From NCBI GenBank assembly GCA_026014595.1, contig JAOZHY010000009.1, positions 1 through 64,000 on the forward strand: a stretch of DNA of 64,000 bases, given 5' to 3'. Of the stretch, positions 23,171-32,330 are shown one piece after another; position 1 is the first letter of the stretch; each line of letters starts with the position of its first letter. Origin of the DNA: Candidatus Bathyarchaeota archaeon. Lineage in GTDB: Archaea > Thermoproteota > Bathyarchaeia > Bathyarchaeales > Bathycorpusculaceae. Below the pieces are notes generated by a model. It saw only the letters and a list, made by a program, of their open reading frames with translations, made no database searches and had not been told where the DNA came from. The translations under genes were made by a program, and so were the position numbers.

Positions 23171-24286
23171 ATGCCAGAACACAAAGAATTAGAGAAGAGC
23201 ATCTCAACCATAGAACAGCTCAAAGAATTTGTGCAGTTTTCTCCTGAAGAAGAGGCTCAGTTGGAGCAGGTAATCCAGATTCACCCTATGCGCGTTAGTC
23301 CATACTATCTGTCGCTCATAGACTGGAACAACCCAGATGATCCGATAAGGAAAATGGCTTTGCCATCTGGTGAGGAATTAAACCTTGAAGGCTTCTATGA
23401 CACAAGCGGCGAAGCCGAAAATACAAAGATGCCAGGTCTTCAGCATAAATACTCAGAAACCGCGTTAATACTGGCTACAAATAGATGCGCCGTGTACTGC
23501 AGGCACTGTTTCAGGAAACGCCTTGTCGGCTTGCCAACCGAGGAAATTTTGAAGCGCTTTGAAGAAGCAGCAGAATACGTAGCCAATCACGAAGAAATAA
23601 ACAATGTCCTGATCAGTGGAGGAGATCCGCTTGTGCTTAAAACTGAAATTATTGAACAATTCTTGAAGGCGTTGACGAAGATAGACCACCTTAAGTTCAT
23701 AAGATTCGGAAGCAGGGTTCCAGTTACCCTTCCATCCAGACTGAATGGACCAAATATTCTTGCCCTTTTCAAGAAATACTCAAAGAGCGATAAGAGGCTA
23801 TATGTGGTCACCCAGTTCAATCATCCACGAGAAATCACCCCTCAGTCCATAAGGGCAGTAAGCAACTTGATTAAAGCTGGCGTTCTATTGAGCAATCAGA
23901 CGGTTTTGCTAAGAGGGGTTAATGACGACCCCGACACGCTTGCAACTTTAATGAACAGGCTGGTAAGCATAGGAGTGGCACCTTACTATGTTTTCCAATG
24001 CCGCCCCGTTAAGAGAGTTAAGCATCACTTTCAGGTTCCACTCTGTGAGGGCGTAAGAATCGTGGAAAAAGCAAAGATGCACTGCAACGGGCACAGTAAA
24101 CGCTTCAGGTACATCATGGCGCATAGAAACGGCAAGATAGAAGTGCTCGGCATAATGGATGGGGAGATATACTTCAAATATCATCAGGCTAAGGACAGGA
24201 GAAACCTAGGCGTCATGTTCAAACGTCAGGTAGACGAGCAAGCAGGATGGTTGGATGACTTCAAAACAGATATCAAGACAGATTAA
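23171..24286 (+). CDS. kamA: Lysine 2,3-aminomutase family radical SAM enzyme
   Basis: KamA converts L-lysine to beta-lysine using SAM, a [4Fe-4S] cluster and PLP. The 371-residue protein has the radical SAM motif CAVYCRHC (C106, C110, C113) followed by FRKRLVG, the SGGDPL motif, and the PLP-lysine region near the C-terminus. The start ATG at 23171 is preceded by a purine-rich GGGGGG; the longer version from a GTG at 23102 has a cysteine-rich, unlikely N-terminus. In methanogens the enzyme supplies the osmolyte N-acetyl-beta-lysine, but no acetyltransferase partner (AblB) is next to it. Lysine fermentation or EpmB-like function are alternatives. The next genes encode an amino-acid importer. 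Confidence 0.9.
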   Translation: MPEHKELEKSISTIEQLKEFVQFSPEEEAQLEQVIQIHPMRVSPYYLSLIDWNNPDDPIRKMALPSGEELNLEGFYDTSGEAENTKMPGLQHKYSETALILATNRCAVYCRHCFRKRLVGLPTEEILKRFEEAAEYVANHEEINNVLISGGDPLVLKTEIIEQFLKALTKIDHLKFIRFGSRVPVTLPSRLNGPNILALFKKYSKSDKRLYVVTQFNHPREITPQSIRAVSNLIKAGVLLSNQTVLLRGVNDDPDTLATLMNRLVSIGVAPYYVFQCRPVKRVKHHFQVPLCEGVRIVEKAKMHCNGHSKRFRYIMAHRNGKIEVLGIMDGEIYFKYHQAKDRRNLGVMFKRQVDEQAGWLDDFKTDIKTD

Positions 24287-24300
24287 AAAGAGCAAACGAA

Positions 24301-24423
24301 TCACGTTATTGCAGAAATTTCCAGCCCTGGAATTTTCTTTTTCTCGTAAACAACGTCAGAGATTTTTGCGACTGTCGTAACCCAAGCAGGATAGATTAAC
24401 GCTATCAATATCCACGTTCTCAG
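24301..24423 (-). pseudogene. C-terminal fragment of an amino-acid ABC permease
   Basis: On the minus strand a 40-codon open frame encodes a close relative of the last 38 residues of the intact permease at 26906-27580: VVYEKKKIPGLE here against IIYEKKKIPGIE there, after a matching hydrophobic helix. An in-frame TAG stands directly before the fragment and no start codon or upstream homology is visible. It is the remnant of a second, oppositely oriented transporter copy. Its KIPGLEIS codons also form a hairpin followed by a T-rich tract on the plus strand, which may now serve to terminate kamA. Confidence 0.8.
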
Positions 24424-24575
24424 CTAAAAAACGCACACCTCAACAGGCTGTTCTCATCCATTCTCTTTCTTCTGCCTCAGTTTTATAAAGAAAAATTTGA
24501 TGCAAAACTGCTTTTCTTGAAGTTTGTTTAAGCTTAAATACATAAAGCATCGAAATAGGAGGGCTGGGGAGAAAA

Positions 24576-25415
24576 ATGGCAAAAATAGTAACCATTGGTC
24601 TAGTTGCTATAATGCTCGTCGTAGGTTTCGTAATAGGCTTAGTTGCAAGTCCTTTCCTTATGTTGCAAAATGCATCAGCGACCGACGCAGTGTGGGCAAA
24701 CATACAAAAAACAGGTATAATCAAAGTCGGCACAGACCCAACATGGCCACCCTATCAACTACGAGACAACGTCACTAACGAAATCGTAGGCTTCGAAGTT
24801 GACATAGCAAATGCTTGCGCAAAAAAGCTGAACTTAACCATACAATGGAATGACGTAGCTTTCGACAACATCATTCTCGCCGTGCAGCAAGGCAGTCTTG
24901 ACATGGGCGTCAGCGGTTTCTCAATAACTGAAGAAAGACTCGACCAAGTATCCTTCACAGTACCTCACAGCACAACTCTGGGGCAAGTAATAATGCTCGA
25001 CAGCGTTATTGCCGCCAAGCACATAACCGCCAATTTAACCTCGCTTGCAGACTTCAAAACTCTAGGCATTACCGTTGGAGTACAATCTGGAAACGTTGAA
25101 GAGATAGAACTTCAAAAGGCAGGTGTAGACATCAGAGTATGGAGCGACTCGGCATCGCCCTTCCAAGACATGGTCAGCGCAAACCCAAGCGTACAGGCAG
25201 TTTACGCCGAAACCCCAGTCACCACCAACTAGATCAACGATTTCAGAGCCCAGGGAATTCAAGTTAGTCCCGTCTATAGTCATCCATACTACCCTGTTGC
25301 ATTTCTAGTCGGCAAGAACTCTCAGACACTTCTGGATAAGATGAACGGTGCGCTAGTCCAACTAATCTTTGACGGAACAATAGACCAACTCAGGGCAAAG
25401 TGGAATGCGTATTAA
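24576..25415 (+). pseudogene. Amino-acid ABC transporter binding protein with in-frame TAG
   Basis: This is the extracellular binding protein of a polar amino-acid importer (SBP family 3). A signal-anchor helix (VGFVIGLVASPFLML) leads into GIIKVGTDPTWPPYQL, and later DMGVSGFSITEERLDQVSFT. Codon 219 (25230-25232) is TAG, but the same frame then continues for 60 codons with the expected C-terminal lobe (GIQVSPVYSHPYYPVAFLVG and later DQLRAKWNAY) to a TAA at 25413-25415. TAG is the ordinary stop of many neighbouring genes, so recoding is unlikely; a CAG-to-TAG change or a sequencing error is simplest. The truncated product lacks part of the second lobe. It heads an operon with two permeases and an ATPase. 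Confidence 0.85.
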
Positions 25416-25431
25416 ACAAATGTGATCAGTA

Positions 25432-26085
25432 TTGGACGTTTGGCAGGAACTCATCATCCTCTTGGAAGGAGTACCATTAACTCTTTCCATTTCTATTGTT
25501 TCTTTCCTCATCGGCATAGTTGTAGGATTACCGTTTGCATTCATCAGAGTTTACGAAAAAGAAATCGGTTTTGTAGTTGACGCGTACGAAAAAATATTCC
25601 GCGGCATTCCAGAAATCGTTTTGTTGCTACTTTTCTATTTTGGTTTAGGACCATATTTCCCATCTACGTTTGGCAACGCTTTTTTTACAGCAGCCTTCGT
25701 GCTTGGGTTACGAAGTGGAGCAAACCAATCGCAAATTTACCGAGGCGCAATTCGTGGCGTCGGAGACGAACAGATGATAGCCGGCATGTCAATTGGCTTA
25801 TCCAAATGGAGAGCAATTTGGCACATTATGATCCCCCAGGTTTTCACCTTCTCCACTTCCGGTTTAGGTAGTGAATACGCGTTACTCATCAAAGATTCAG
25901 CTTACGTTTACGTTATCGGTGGCTTAGCGGAATTGATGAAACGGGCAATAGAGCTAAAATACTCAGCCGCGGATGTTGTTACACCATTCGTTATTTCCGC
26001 TTTGCTCTATATCCTACTTACATTCCCCATTGCTTTCTGGCTTGACAGATGGGGAAATAGAAGAAAAAAGAAAATAGGGTTGTAG
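25432..26085 (+). CDS. Amino-acid ABC transporter permease (first)
   Basis: This 217-residue protein is a HisM/GlnP-family permease with about five membrane helices and the family's EAA-type cytoplasmic loop, here GDEQMIAGMSIGLSKWRAIW (about residues 113-132), which docks to the ATPase. The start is unclear: the frame opens with a TTG at 25432 and no good ribosome-binding site is visible; an ATT or GTG nearby is out of frame. It follows the binding protein's real C-terminus by 16 bases. Confidence 0.88.
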   Translation: MDVWQELIILLEGVPLTLSISIVSFLIGIVVGLPFAFIRVYEKEIGFVVDAYEKIFRGIPEIVLLLLFYFGLGPYFPSTFGNAFFTAAFVLGLRSGANQSQIYRGAIRGVGDEQMIAGMSIGLSKWRAIWHIMIPQVFTFSTSGLGSEYALLIKDSAYVYVIGGLAELMKRAIELKYSAADVVTPFVISALLYILLTFPIAFWLDRWGNRRKKKIGL

Positions 26086-26089
26086 AAAA

Positions 26090-26902
26090 ATGGCAGACTT
26101 CGTAATGGAAGCAAGACACGTATACAAAACCTATGGTAGAAAAAACGCCAAGAAAACGAAACAAGCAAATGGAGACACAAGCGACGGCGCCAAACACGTA
26201 GTCGAAGCGGTCAAAGACGTTTCGCTTCAAATCAAAAAAGGCGACATCAAACTGATTTTTGGACCCAGCGGCTCGGGAAAAAGCACTTTTCTCCGTTGCT
26301 TGGCTATGCTTGACATCCCAGACAAGGGTGAAATCTACTTGGGTGATGAATGTCTAACTAAGCCTGGGGTCGACCTGAACAAAGCACGGGCTAGAATTGG
26401 ATTCGTCTTCCAACACATTTACTTATTCCGTCACCTTACAGCTTTGGGTAACGTTGAGTTGGCACTTCGGCAGGTTTTGAAACTTCCCAAAGAAGAAGCA
26501 CGCAAACGGGCATTGGCTGCTTTAGCAGAAGTGAAGGTGACCGATTGTGCTAACAAATTTCCAGCCCAAATGTCAGGTGGTCAAGCGCAACGTGTAGGCA
26601 TAGCCCGCGCCTTAGCCCGCAACCCTGACATCATTCTGCTTGATGAACCCACTTCAGCGCTGGATCCAGAACTTACTGGGGAAGTTATTGACACTTTGCG
26701 TGACCTAGCGAGAGAAGGCACAACCATGCTTATCGTAAGCCACGAAATGCCTTTTGCTCGCGACGTCGCAGAGGAAATGATATTCTATGATGAAGGTAGA
26801 ATAGTTGAGACCGGACCTCCATCGCAGTTCTTTAATGCGCCAAACACGGATCGCGCCAAACAATTCATGACTAGAATAATAAACCGAACCACTAGGGAAT
26901 AA
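26090..26902 (+). CDS. Amino-acid ABC transporter ATP-binding protein
   Basis: This 270-residue ATPase drives the importer. It has Walker A GPSGSGKST (about residues 61-69), a Q-loop in FVFQHIYLFRHL, the signature MSGGQAQRVGIARALARNP and Walker B IILLDEPTSALDPE, then the switch histidine in IVSHEM. An N-terminal insert of about 25 charged residues (KKTKQANGDTSDGAKH) separates the first two strands and is unusual. It lies four bases after the first permease and three bases before the second. Confidence 0.93.
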   Translation: MADFVMEARHVYKTYGRKNAKKTKQANGDTSDGAKHVVEAVKDVSLQIKKGDIKLIFGPSGSGKSTFLRCLAMLDIPDKGEIYLGDECLTKPGVDLNKARARIGFVFQHIYLFRHLTALGNVELALRQVLKLPKEEARKRALAALAEVKVTDCANKFPAQMSGGQAQRVGIARALARNPDIILLDEPTSALDPELTGEVIDTLRDLAREGTTMLIVSHEMPFARDVAEEMIFYDEGRIVETGPPSQFFNAPNTDRAKQFMTRIINRTTRE

Positions 26903-26905
26903 CCG

Positions 26906-27580
26906 ATGTTTGAATTCCTCCTCAACCCCATTTATCAAATGTGGATTGTTCAAGGTCTTCTCTTGACAGTAGAAATTACGTTATTCGGTGTCCTGTTAGG
27001 GCTGGGATTGGGAACGCTACTAGCAATCGCTGACATTTACGGGAATAGACCCATTAAGGTTGCCATCGCGGTTTATGTCGAATTTTTTAGAGGTAGCCCG
27101 CTATTCGTTCAACTCTTTCTAGCGGTATATACAGTACCAGCCATACTTAACATCCAGATTGACCATCTGTTTTTAGCCTTTTTGGTTTTTGGATTAAACA
27201 GTGCTGCGTACCAGAAAGGTTACATGAAAGGTTCAATGGAAACCATATTGGATGACCAAATGCAAGCCGGTCTATCGGTAGGCATGTCAAAAATTCAAAC
27301 GCTTCGTCATGTGATTCTGCCGCAAGCTTACCGAATTGTTATTCCCTCTTGGACTAACGAGTTCTGTTCCTTAACAAAAAGTACAGCCACCCTAGCTTTC
27401 GTGGGTTTTCGTGACTTAGTCGGTGCAGGTCGTTCAATCTTAATTAATAACATGCAGATAATACCCGTTTGGCTCGTTATAGCAGCAATATATCTGGCGT
27501 GGATTTCTGGATTTTCCAAGTTAATGGACATAATTTACGAGAAAAAGAAGATACCAGGCATAGAACTTCTAATGCAGTAG
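26906..27580 (+). CDS. Amino-acid ABC transporter permease (second)
   Basis: This 224-residue HisM/GlnP-family permease has a hydrophobic N-terminus with LLLTVEITLFGVLLGLGLGT, an EAA-type loop DDQMQAGLSVGMSKIQTLRH (about residues 115-134) and a C-terminal YEKKKIPGIE tail. Two different permeases with one ATPase form a heterodimeric import channel. A fragment of a homologous permease lies antisense at 24301-24423. The gene is convergent with a flavoprotein gene, with six bases between stops. Confidence 0.9.
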   Translation: MFEFLLNPIYQMWIVQGLLLTVEITLFGVLLGLGLGTLLAIADIYGNRPIKVAIAVYVEFFRGSPLFVQLFLAVYTVPAILNIQIDHLFLAFLVFGLNSAAYQKGYMKGSMETILDDQMQAGLSVGMSKIQTLRHVILPQAYRIVIPSWTNEFCSLTKSTATLAFVGFRDLVGAGRSILINNMQIIPVWLVIAAIYLAWISGFSKLMDIIYEKKKIPGIELLMQ

Positions 27581-27586
27581 CTACCT

Positions 27587-28165
27587 CTACACCCTGTTGA
27601 TTTTCTTAAGCAACCACGCCATGTTTTTTCCCAGGTCTTCCATGGTCTTTATGCCTTCCTCGTCGCTTTCCACATCTCCTTTCTTATTTCCGATTCCGAT
27701 GTTCCAGTACGACGAGCCAGGTACAATCATCTGGCTTATCAGGAAGAAGTGATTAATCACATCGAAGGTCGACATCGCCCCTGCCCTTCTGACTGCAACC
27801 ACTGCCGCGCCCACCTTACGCTTAAACATGTCTTGGTTGGCGCGCGCCACGTAACCCGCCCTGTCAATCAGCGCTTTCATCTCAGGCGTCATCATCGAAA
27901 AATACACAGGTGAACCCAAAATTACGCCGTCTGCCTCCAGCATTTTCTGAATATACTCATTCACCTTATCGTCTTCGATAACGCATCGCTTGTTCTTGGT
28001 GGTGTAGCACGTTCGGCAAGCGTTGCAGCCGCGCACTTGCTCGCCAGCAAGCTGAACCAACTCGGTTTCGAAGCCTTCCGCTGCCAGAACCTGTAAAACG
28101 CGCCGCAGAAGTGTGGCGGTGTTTCCGTCTTTCCTCGCGCTTCCATTGAAAGCAACAACCTTCAT
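27587..28165 (-). CDS. Iron-sulfur flavoprotein / NADPH-dependent FMN reductase family
   Basis: This protein has 192 residues from the ATG at 28165, where the flavodoxin-like fold begins ([20 protein letters not shown], the FMN phosphate loop). The longer open frame to 28273 adds a hydrophobic but unlikely leader. A cysteine cluster CNACRTC followed by a cysteine seven residues later (KRCVIE) matches the compact [4Fe-4S] motif of archaeal iron-sulfur flavoproteins. The FMN-binding [14 protein letters not shown] segment follows. These proteins shuttle electrons in anaerobes and may reduce oxygen or peroxide; the substrate is unknown. Confidence 0.86.
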   Translation of the reverse strand: MKVVAFNGSARKDGNTATLLRRVLQVLAAEGFETELVQLAGEQVRGCNACRTCYTTKNKRCVIEDDKVNEYIQKMLEADGVILGSPVYFSMMTPEMKALIDRAGYVARANQDMFKRKVGAAVVAVRRAGAMSTFDVINHFFLISQMIVPGSSYWNIGIGNKKGDVESDEEGIKTMEDLGKNMAWLLKKINRV

Positions 28166-28254
28166 ACACATCGCCAGCGCAACAATATGGAGATGGAAAA
28201 TAAATAAGTAACGCGAAAACGTGCTTCGCAAAAAGGAAACAAGCAAAACCGCTG

Positions 28255-30528
28255 TTAGCTGATTTTGTAGCATCCCTTGCCGTCTTTACTTTTTTTCGGC
28301 ACAGTCATCGTGAACCTTGCGCCTTGACCCTGACTGCCTGTTTCCTGTATCGACCAACCATAAGCTTCACATATCCTCTGAATAAGGTAAAGCCCATAAC
28401 CAGTTCCTTTCCCATAGCCTTCCCGGAAAAGATTAACTCGCACATCATCAGGTATCCCCACGCCATCATCCTCATAAACCAGCCTAAGCTGGTCTTTGTC
28501 CACTTCGTAGTATACTCTGATGACACTTGTTTTCTCGCCATATTTCAAAGTGTTATCAATCAGATTATAGAACAACTGCCTCAACAGGGAATCAGCAAGA
28601 ACCACCAAACCACGGCAATCGTTGACAAGTCGGATTCCCTGCAAATCGGAAAAAAGCGAAGCAGCCTCATACAACTGGCTTTCCACATCAACATACCCAA
28701 GTTCTTCCGCCCCAACCTGCACGTACACCTTCTCGAATTCCAGAATCCGCAGAATCTGCTTCGAGATAGACTCCATCTCAGTTATCTGCTGCTGAGCCTC
28801 CACATTGTCACCGCACCGCTTCTTCAAAAGGTAAAGGCGACCGTTCAACGCGGAAAGCTTGTTCCGGACGTCATGTCTCGTCAAGCCTCCAACCACGCGC
28901 AGTTTCTCATTAAGTTCTGCCACTTTTGCGATTGCTTGTTCAAGAACTTCTTGCATCCACTTCTGCTCAGTTATGTCGGTTGAAATGCCAACGATTCCAA
29001 TTAATTCTCCTTTGTCGTTTGCAATCGGCGCATCTGTCACAATCACCTGGAAAACTGTGCCGTCGCGGCGCTTAGCAAGGATTTCTCCTGACCAGCTTTC
29101 TCCAGCAGTCAACCGATTAAGTATGTTCTTTGCTTGCTCTCTCGAGGTTTCGGCAGGTGTGATGTCGATGATGTTGCGACCGAGCACTTCGGCTTCAGAC
29201 CAACCGTAAAGGCGTTCAGCCGCAAGGTTCCAGTACGTGATTGTTCCGTTCATGTCTGTGGCTATGATGGCTTGTCCAACAGCGTTCAGCATGCGGGCTT
29301 GAAAATTGACTCTTTCTAGACTCTTTTTGTTCTCTGTAATATCCCGAAATATCCCCTGAAGCATTTTTTTGCCGCGAATCTCGATTAGATTGCCTTTTAT
29401 TGCAACATCTCTGATTTCACCGTTCTTCGTGACAATTCGGCCTTCGATTACATCTCCTTCTTTTTCTCGCAGGTGTTGCTCAAAACTCTTGCTAAATTTA
29501 CCAGCATTTTCTTCGGGATGAAGCAAACGCTGATGCATACCAATCAATTCCGACTTCGGTCTGCCAACGAGCACTGTCGCTGCGCGGTTGCAATCGACAA
29601 GAATCCCTGTTTCAGCATCAGCGACGAAAATGGCGTCCATTGCTTCTTCGAACAGTTTCCGATATTTTTCCTCCGATTCTTCAATGGCTTGCTCCATTCT
29701 CCTGCGTTCCGTAATGTCGCGGCAAGTCAGAACTGCACCCGCAAACTGACCCTTGTCGTCAGTTAAGATTTTTCCGATGCCCTCTAAAAGTAAGAAGCGC
29801 CCATCGGCTTGTTTAACGCGCGCTTCCATTCTGGCTCCAGATCGGTTTTCCATTGCCTTCTCAACAGTTTTAATCACGTTTGGCAGATCGTCTGGGTGAA
29901 TCAGGTGTTCGAGGGATTTTCCTACAATGTCGTTTGGATCGTAGCCCAGAATAGATTTACATGAAGTACTAGCATACGTGACTATGAAGCTAGTGTCGGT
30001 TAACAGAAGGATGTCTTGGATGTTTTCGGTGATTTGTCGAAGTCGGTTTTCGGCTTCTCTCAGAAGCTTTTCCGTCCTTTGCCTTTTCACCGCGTTGATG
30101 ATGCTGTGCCTCAGTTCTTCATAGGTTGCTTCCGCTTCACCCTGCTTGTCGATGAATCGTTCCACGCCAGCGTTTAAGGCTTCGATGGCGATTTCTCCTT
30201 TGCCCTTACACGTAAACAAGATGAATGGAACATCGATTCCTCGTTGCCGCATTCCCTTGAGCAGTTCCAAACCGTTTTTTCCAGTCATCTGGTAATCAGC
30301 AACAACCACATCGTATCTGGCGTTGCTCAATTTTTCCATGGCGTTTTCTGCCGAGAGCGCAGTGTCAACCTGTATCAGACCTTGCTCTTCCAAGCATTGT
30401 TTGGCAACGGTTAGGAACTTGGCGTCATCGTCAACGTGCAGGACATGGATCTTTTTCTCTCCGCCAACGTCTGCGTATAACTCGCTTTTAGAGTCTACAG
30501 TAGCATCCAACATCCGAATCAACGTCAA
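28255..30528 (-). CDS. Receiver-PAS-PAS-PAS histidine kinase
   Basis: This 757-residue signalling protein starts with a receiver domain ([16 protein letters not shown], phospho-acceptor D in [13 protein letters not shown], about residues 28-150). At least three PAS domains follow (about 165-290, 295-410, 415-535), with typical [14 protein letters not shown] and [15 protein letters not shown] starts. The kinase part has the H-box in [17 protein letters not shown], the N-box [11 protein letters not shown], and the G-boxes [10 protein letters not shown] and [11 protein letters not shown]. No transmembrane helix is seen, so it senses a cytosolic signal such as redox state or a small molecule. No separate response regulator gene is nearby. 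The start may be the ATG at 30528 or five codons later. Confidence 0.9.
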   Translation of the reverse strand: MTLIRMLDATVDSKSELYADVGGEKKIHVLHVDDDAKFLTVAKQCLEEQGLIQVDTALSAENAMEKLSNARYDVVVADYQMTGKNGLELLKGMRQRGIDVPFILFTCKGKGEIAIEALNAGVERFIDKQGEAEATYEELRHSIINAVKRQRTEKLLREAENRLRQITENIQDILLLTDTSFIVTYASTSCKSILGYDPNDIVGKSLEHLIHPDDLPNVIKTVEKAMENRSGARMEARVKQADGRFLLLEGIGKILTDDKGQFAGAVLTCRDITERRRMEQAIEESEEKYRKLFEEAMDAIFVADAETGILVDCNRAATVLVGRPKSELIGMHQRLLHPEENAGKFSKSFEQHLREKEGDVIEGRIVTKNGEIRDVAIKGNLIEIRGKKMLQGIFRDITENKKSLERVNFQARMLNAVGQAIIATDMNGTITYWNLAAERLYGWSEAEVLGRNIIDITPAETSREQAKNILNRLTAGESWSGEILAKRRDGTVFQVIVTDAPIANDKGELIGIVGISTDITEQKWMQEVLEQAIAKVAELNEKLRVVGGLTRHDVRNKLSALNGRLYLLKKRCGDNVEAQQQITEMESISKQILRILEFEKVYVQVGAEELGYVDVESQLYEAASLFSDLQGIRLVNDCRGLVVLADSLLRQLFYNLIDNTLKYGEKTSVIRVYYEVDKDQLRLVYEDDGVGIPDDVRVNLFREGYGKGTGYGLYLIQRICEAYGWSIQETGSQGQGARFTMTVPKKSKDGKGCYKIS

Positions 30529-30813
30529 TATTCAACTAGCCAAGTTAAGCCATGCCAAGGATTAAAATGGTTATGAATCAGCCGTATGAATCAGCACTCA
30601 AAAACTGACGCTCGGCGAAAACTATAGCCCTCTATATTAAGAAACTATTTAAGAAAAAGTTGGCGTTAACGTTGGATGGTGCTTAAGCTTTTTAAGATGC
30701 AAAGTGTTTGACCATCATCAGCGGATGAACATGCAGATTAAAAAATTTGTCAAAAACATTTTTTCAAAAACTGATTTAACGTTCATTGCTCCATAATTCT
30801 TTGAGGCGAAACA

Positions 30814-31374
30814 ATGCAAAACACTGATAAAATCGAAGGCATTATTTTCCAAGCGTTAGCTCATCAAATGAGGCGCACCATACTCAAAATAGTAGCCTTA
30901 GATGCAAAAGGCGTATCATACACGGAGTTAGTGACGGAACTGGGGCTTTCGACGGGCAAACTGAACTATCATTTGGAGCAGCTTGCAGGGTTTATAGAGA
31001 AAAATGAAGAGCGCCGCTATGTTCTGACACCATTTGGCAGAAAAGCACTGAACCAGCTGAATCTTGTGAAGCAGGAGATGAGTTTGGATGATGAGAAATA
31101 CGTTAGGACCGCTGGGCTGGCGCAGAAAACAGTTCTTCAACCTGCCGCAAAATTATTCTTGCTAATAGGAATATTCATGACTTCGGTTGTTATTTTTGTC
31201 TGGGCGTACCTAGCCTACATCGCAGTAACGGAAGGTGCACCAGTCATAGTGTATCTACTTCTTCCAATACTGATAGCGGCAGGAGCTAGTCTTCTCAGTA
31301 CGCTGATTTACGCGCTTAGAAAGACGCCTGAATGGGTTAGGCGATTTGAACACAAGTTTCTCGGAGAAGGGTAA
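30814..31374 (+). CDS. Membrane-anchored winged-helix regulator (ArsR-like)
   Basis: This 186-residue protein has an N-terminal ArsR-like winged helix (ALAHQMRRTILKIVALDAKG, then GVSYTELVTELGLSTGKLNY with HLEQLAGFIEKNEERRYVLT as wing). Two transmembrane helices follow (LFLLIGIFMTSVVIFVWAYL and a second around IVYLLLPILIAAGASLLSTL). Membrane-tethered one-component regulators of this plan are common in archaea. The gene stands alone after a 285-base spacer that contains AAGCTTTTTAAG, a TATA-like palindromic stretch near 30684. Confidence 0.82.
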   Translation: MQNTDKIEGIIFQALAHQMRRTILKIVALDAKGVSYTELVTELGLSTGKLNYHLEQLAGFIEKNEERRYVLTPFGRKALNQLNLVKQEMSLDDEKYVRTAGLAQKTVLQPAAKLFLLIGIFMTSVVIFVWAYLAYIAVTEGAPVIVYLLLPILIAAGASLLSTLIYALRKTPEWVRRFEHKFLGEG

Positions 31375-31555
31375 CCTCCTTCTAATTGGAGTATTCAGAT
31401 CAATGGTTCTGCACAAAGGTTCAAGCTTTAAATAAGGATGGTAATCTCCAGGAGACAAGGGTCCGCTGGAAAACCAAAAAGCCAAAAGAGACAAGTGCGC
31501 ATCGATAAAGCAGAAGAAGTGAAGTGTTTCCGATAGCCGAGGCTGCGAGGTTTAA

Positions 31556-32254
31556 ATGAGTAGAAAAACAATCTACTTTCCACATAGTCTCTTAGTGTTC
31601 GCGATATTGCTGATAATTTTAGCCTTCGCAGTAGGATTGATATTCATAAGCGTCATCGGCTTAGCCTTTGCGGAAGTCGGCTTCAACCCAATTGCAACCA
31701 CGCTGATTCTGGTCGGCACCTTCTTAGGAAGCTACATTAACATTCCACTCCTGAAAATCAAAACTAAAGTGCCATTTATCAAGGACGAATTCGTCAACTT
31801 CTTCGGGGTACTATACCGAATCCCAAAGGTCGAGTACGGCGAGGCTATCACCGTCATAGCAGTCAACGTTGGGGGCGCCTTGATACCCACCGCCGTCTCC
31901 ATCTATCTTCTGTATAAGAGCACAGCCTCCGTTATTCTGTACAGCCTCATAAGTGTAGCCATTGTGGCGCTCGTTACCCGCGCAGTCGCCAGACCCGTAA
32001 AAGGAGTGGGCATAGTCACACCTGTCTTTATCCCGCCCTTAACCGCAGCCCTGATGGCTCTTATTCTTCCTACGAGTGCTCCTTCGATAATTGCCTATGT
32101 CGCAGGCGTTCTAGGCACCCTCATAGGCGCGGACCTGTCAAACCTCAAGATAATTCCTAAACTCGGCGCGCCAGTGGCTAGCATAGGCGGCGCAGGCACC
32201 TTTGACGGTGTTTTCCTCAGCGGCATAATAGCTGTTCTTCTCGCAGCCCTTTAG
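31556..32254 (+). CDS. DUF1614-type membrane protein
   Basis: This 232-residue protein has about six membrane helices and ends in the conserved region I associate with DUF1614: GVGIVTPVFIPPLTAALMAL, then GTLIGADLSNLKIIPKLGAP and SIGGAGTFDGVFLSGIIAVL. The function of this archaeal/bacterial family is unknown. A TATA-like GCTTTAAATAAG at about 31425-31436 would give a leader of about 100 bases before the ATG. The leader contains CCAG/CTGG arms but no structure I trust. Confidence 0.8.
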   Translation: MSRKTIYFPHSLLVFAILLIILAFAVGLIFISVIGLAFAEVGFNPIATTLILVGTFLGSYINIPLLKIKTKVPFIKDEFVNFFGVLYRIPKVEYGEAITVIAVNVGGALIPTAVSIYLLYKSTASVILYSLISVAIVALVTRAVARPVKGVGIVTPVFIPPLTAALMALILPTSAPSIIAYVAGVLGTLIGADLSNLKIIPKLGAPVASIGGAGTFDGVFLSGIIAVLLAAL

Positions 32255-32330
32255 TCTCAACAAAGAACGGCCAGCAACATTTTTTAAAAAAAATGAAGGG
32301 AGCGGAGCGGTGGCAGCCGCGACTAAGCGT

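Noticed and set aside
24313-24345. Dedicated kamA terminator hairpin
   Set aside because: The hairpin is accounted for by codons of the antisense permease fragment; it may still act as a terminator but did not need to evolve as one.
25230-25232. Pyrrolysine codon
   Set aside because: TAG ends many ordinary genes around it and no methylamine methyltransferase or pyl gene is present in the window.
31436-31555. Riboswitch in the leader of the DUF1614-type gene
   Set aside because: The leader is about 100 bases, but only short arms (CCAG/CTGG) pair and no known riboswitch core motif is visible.
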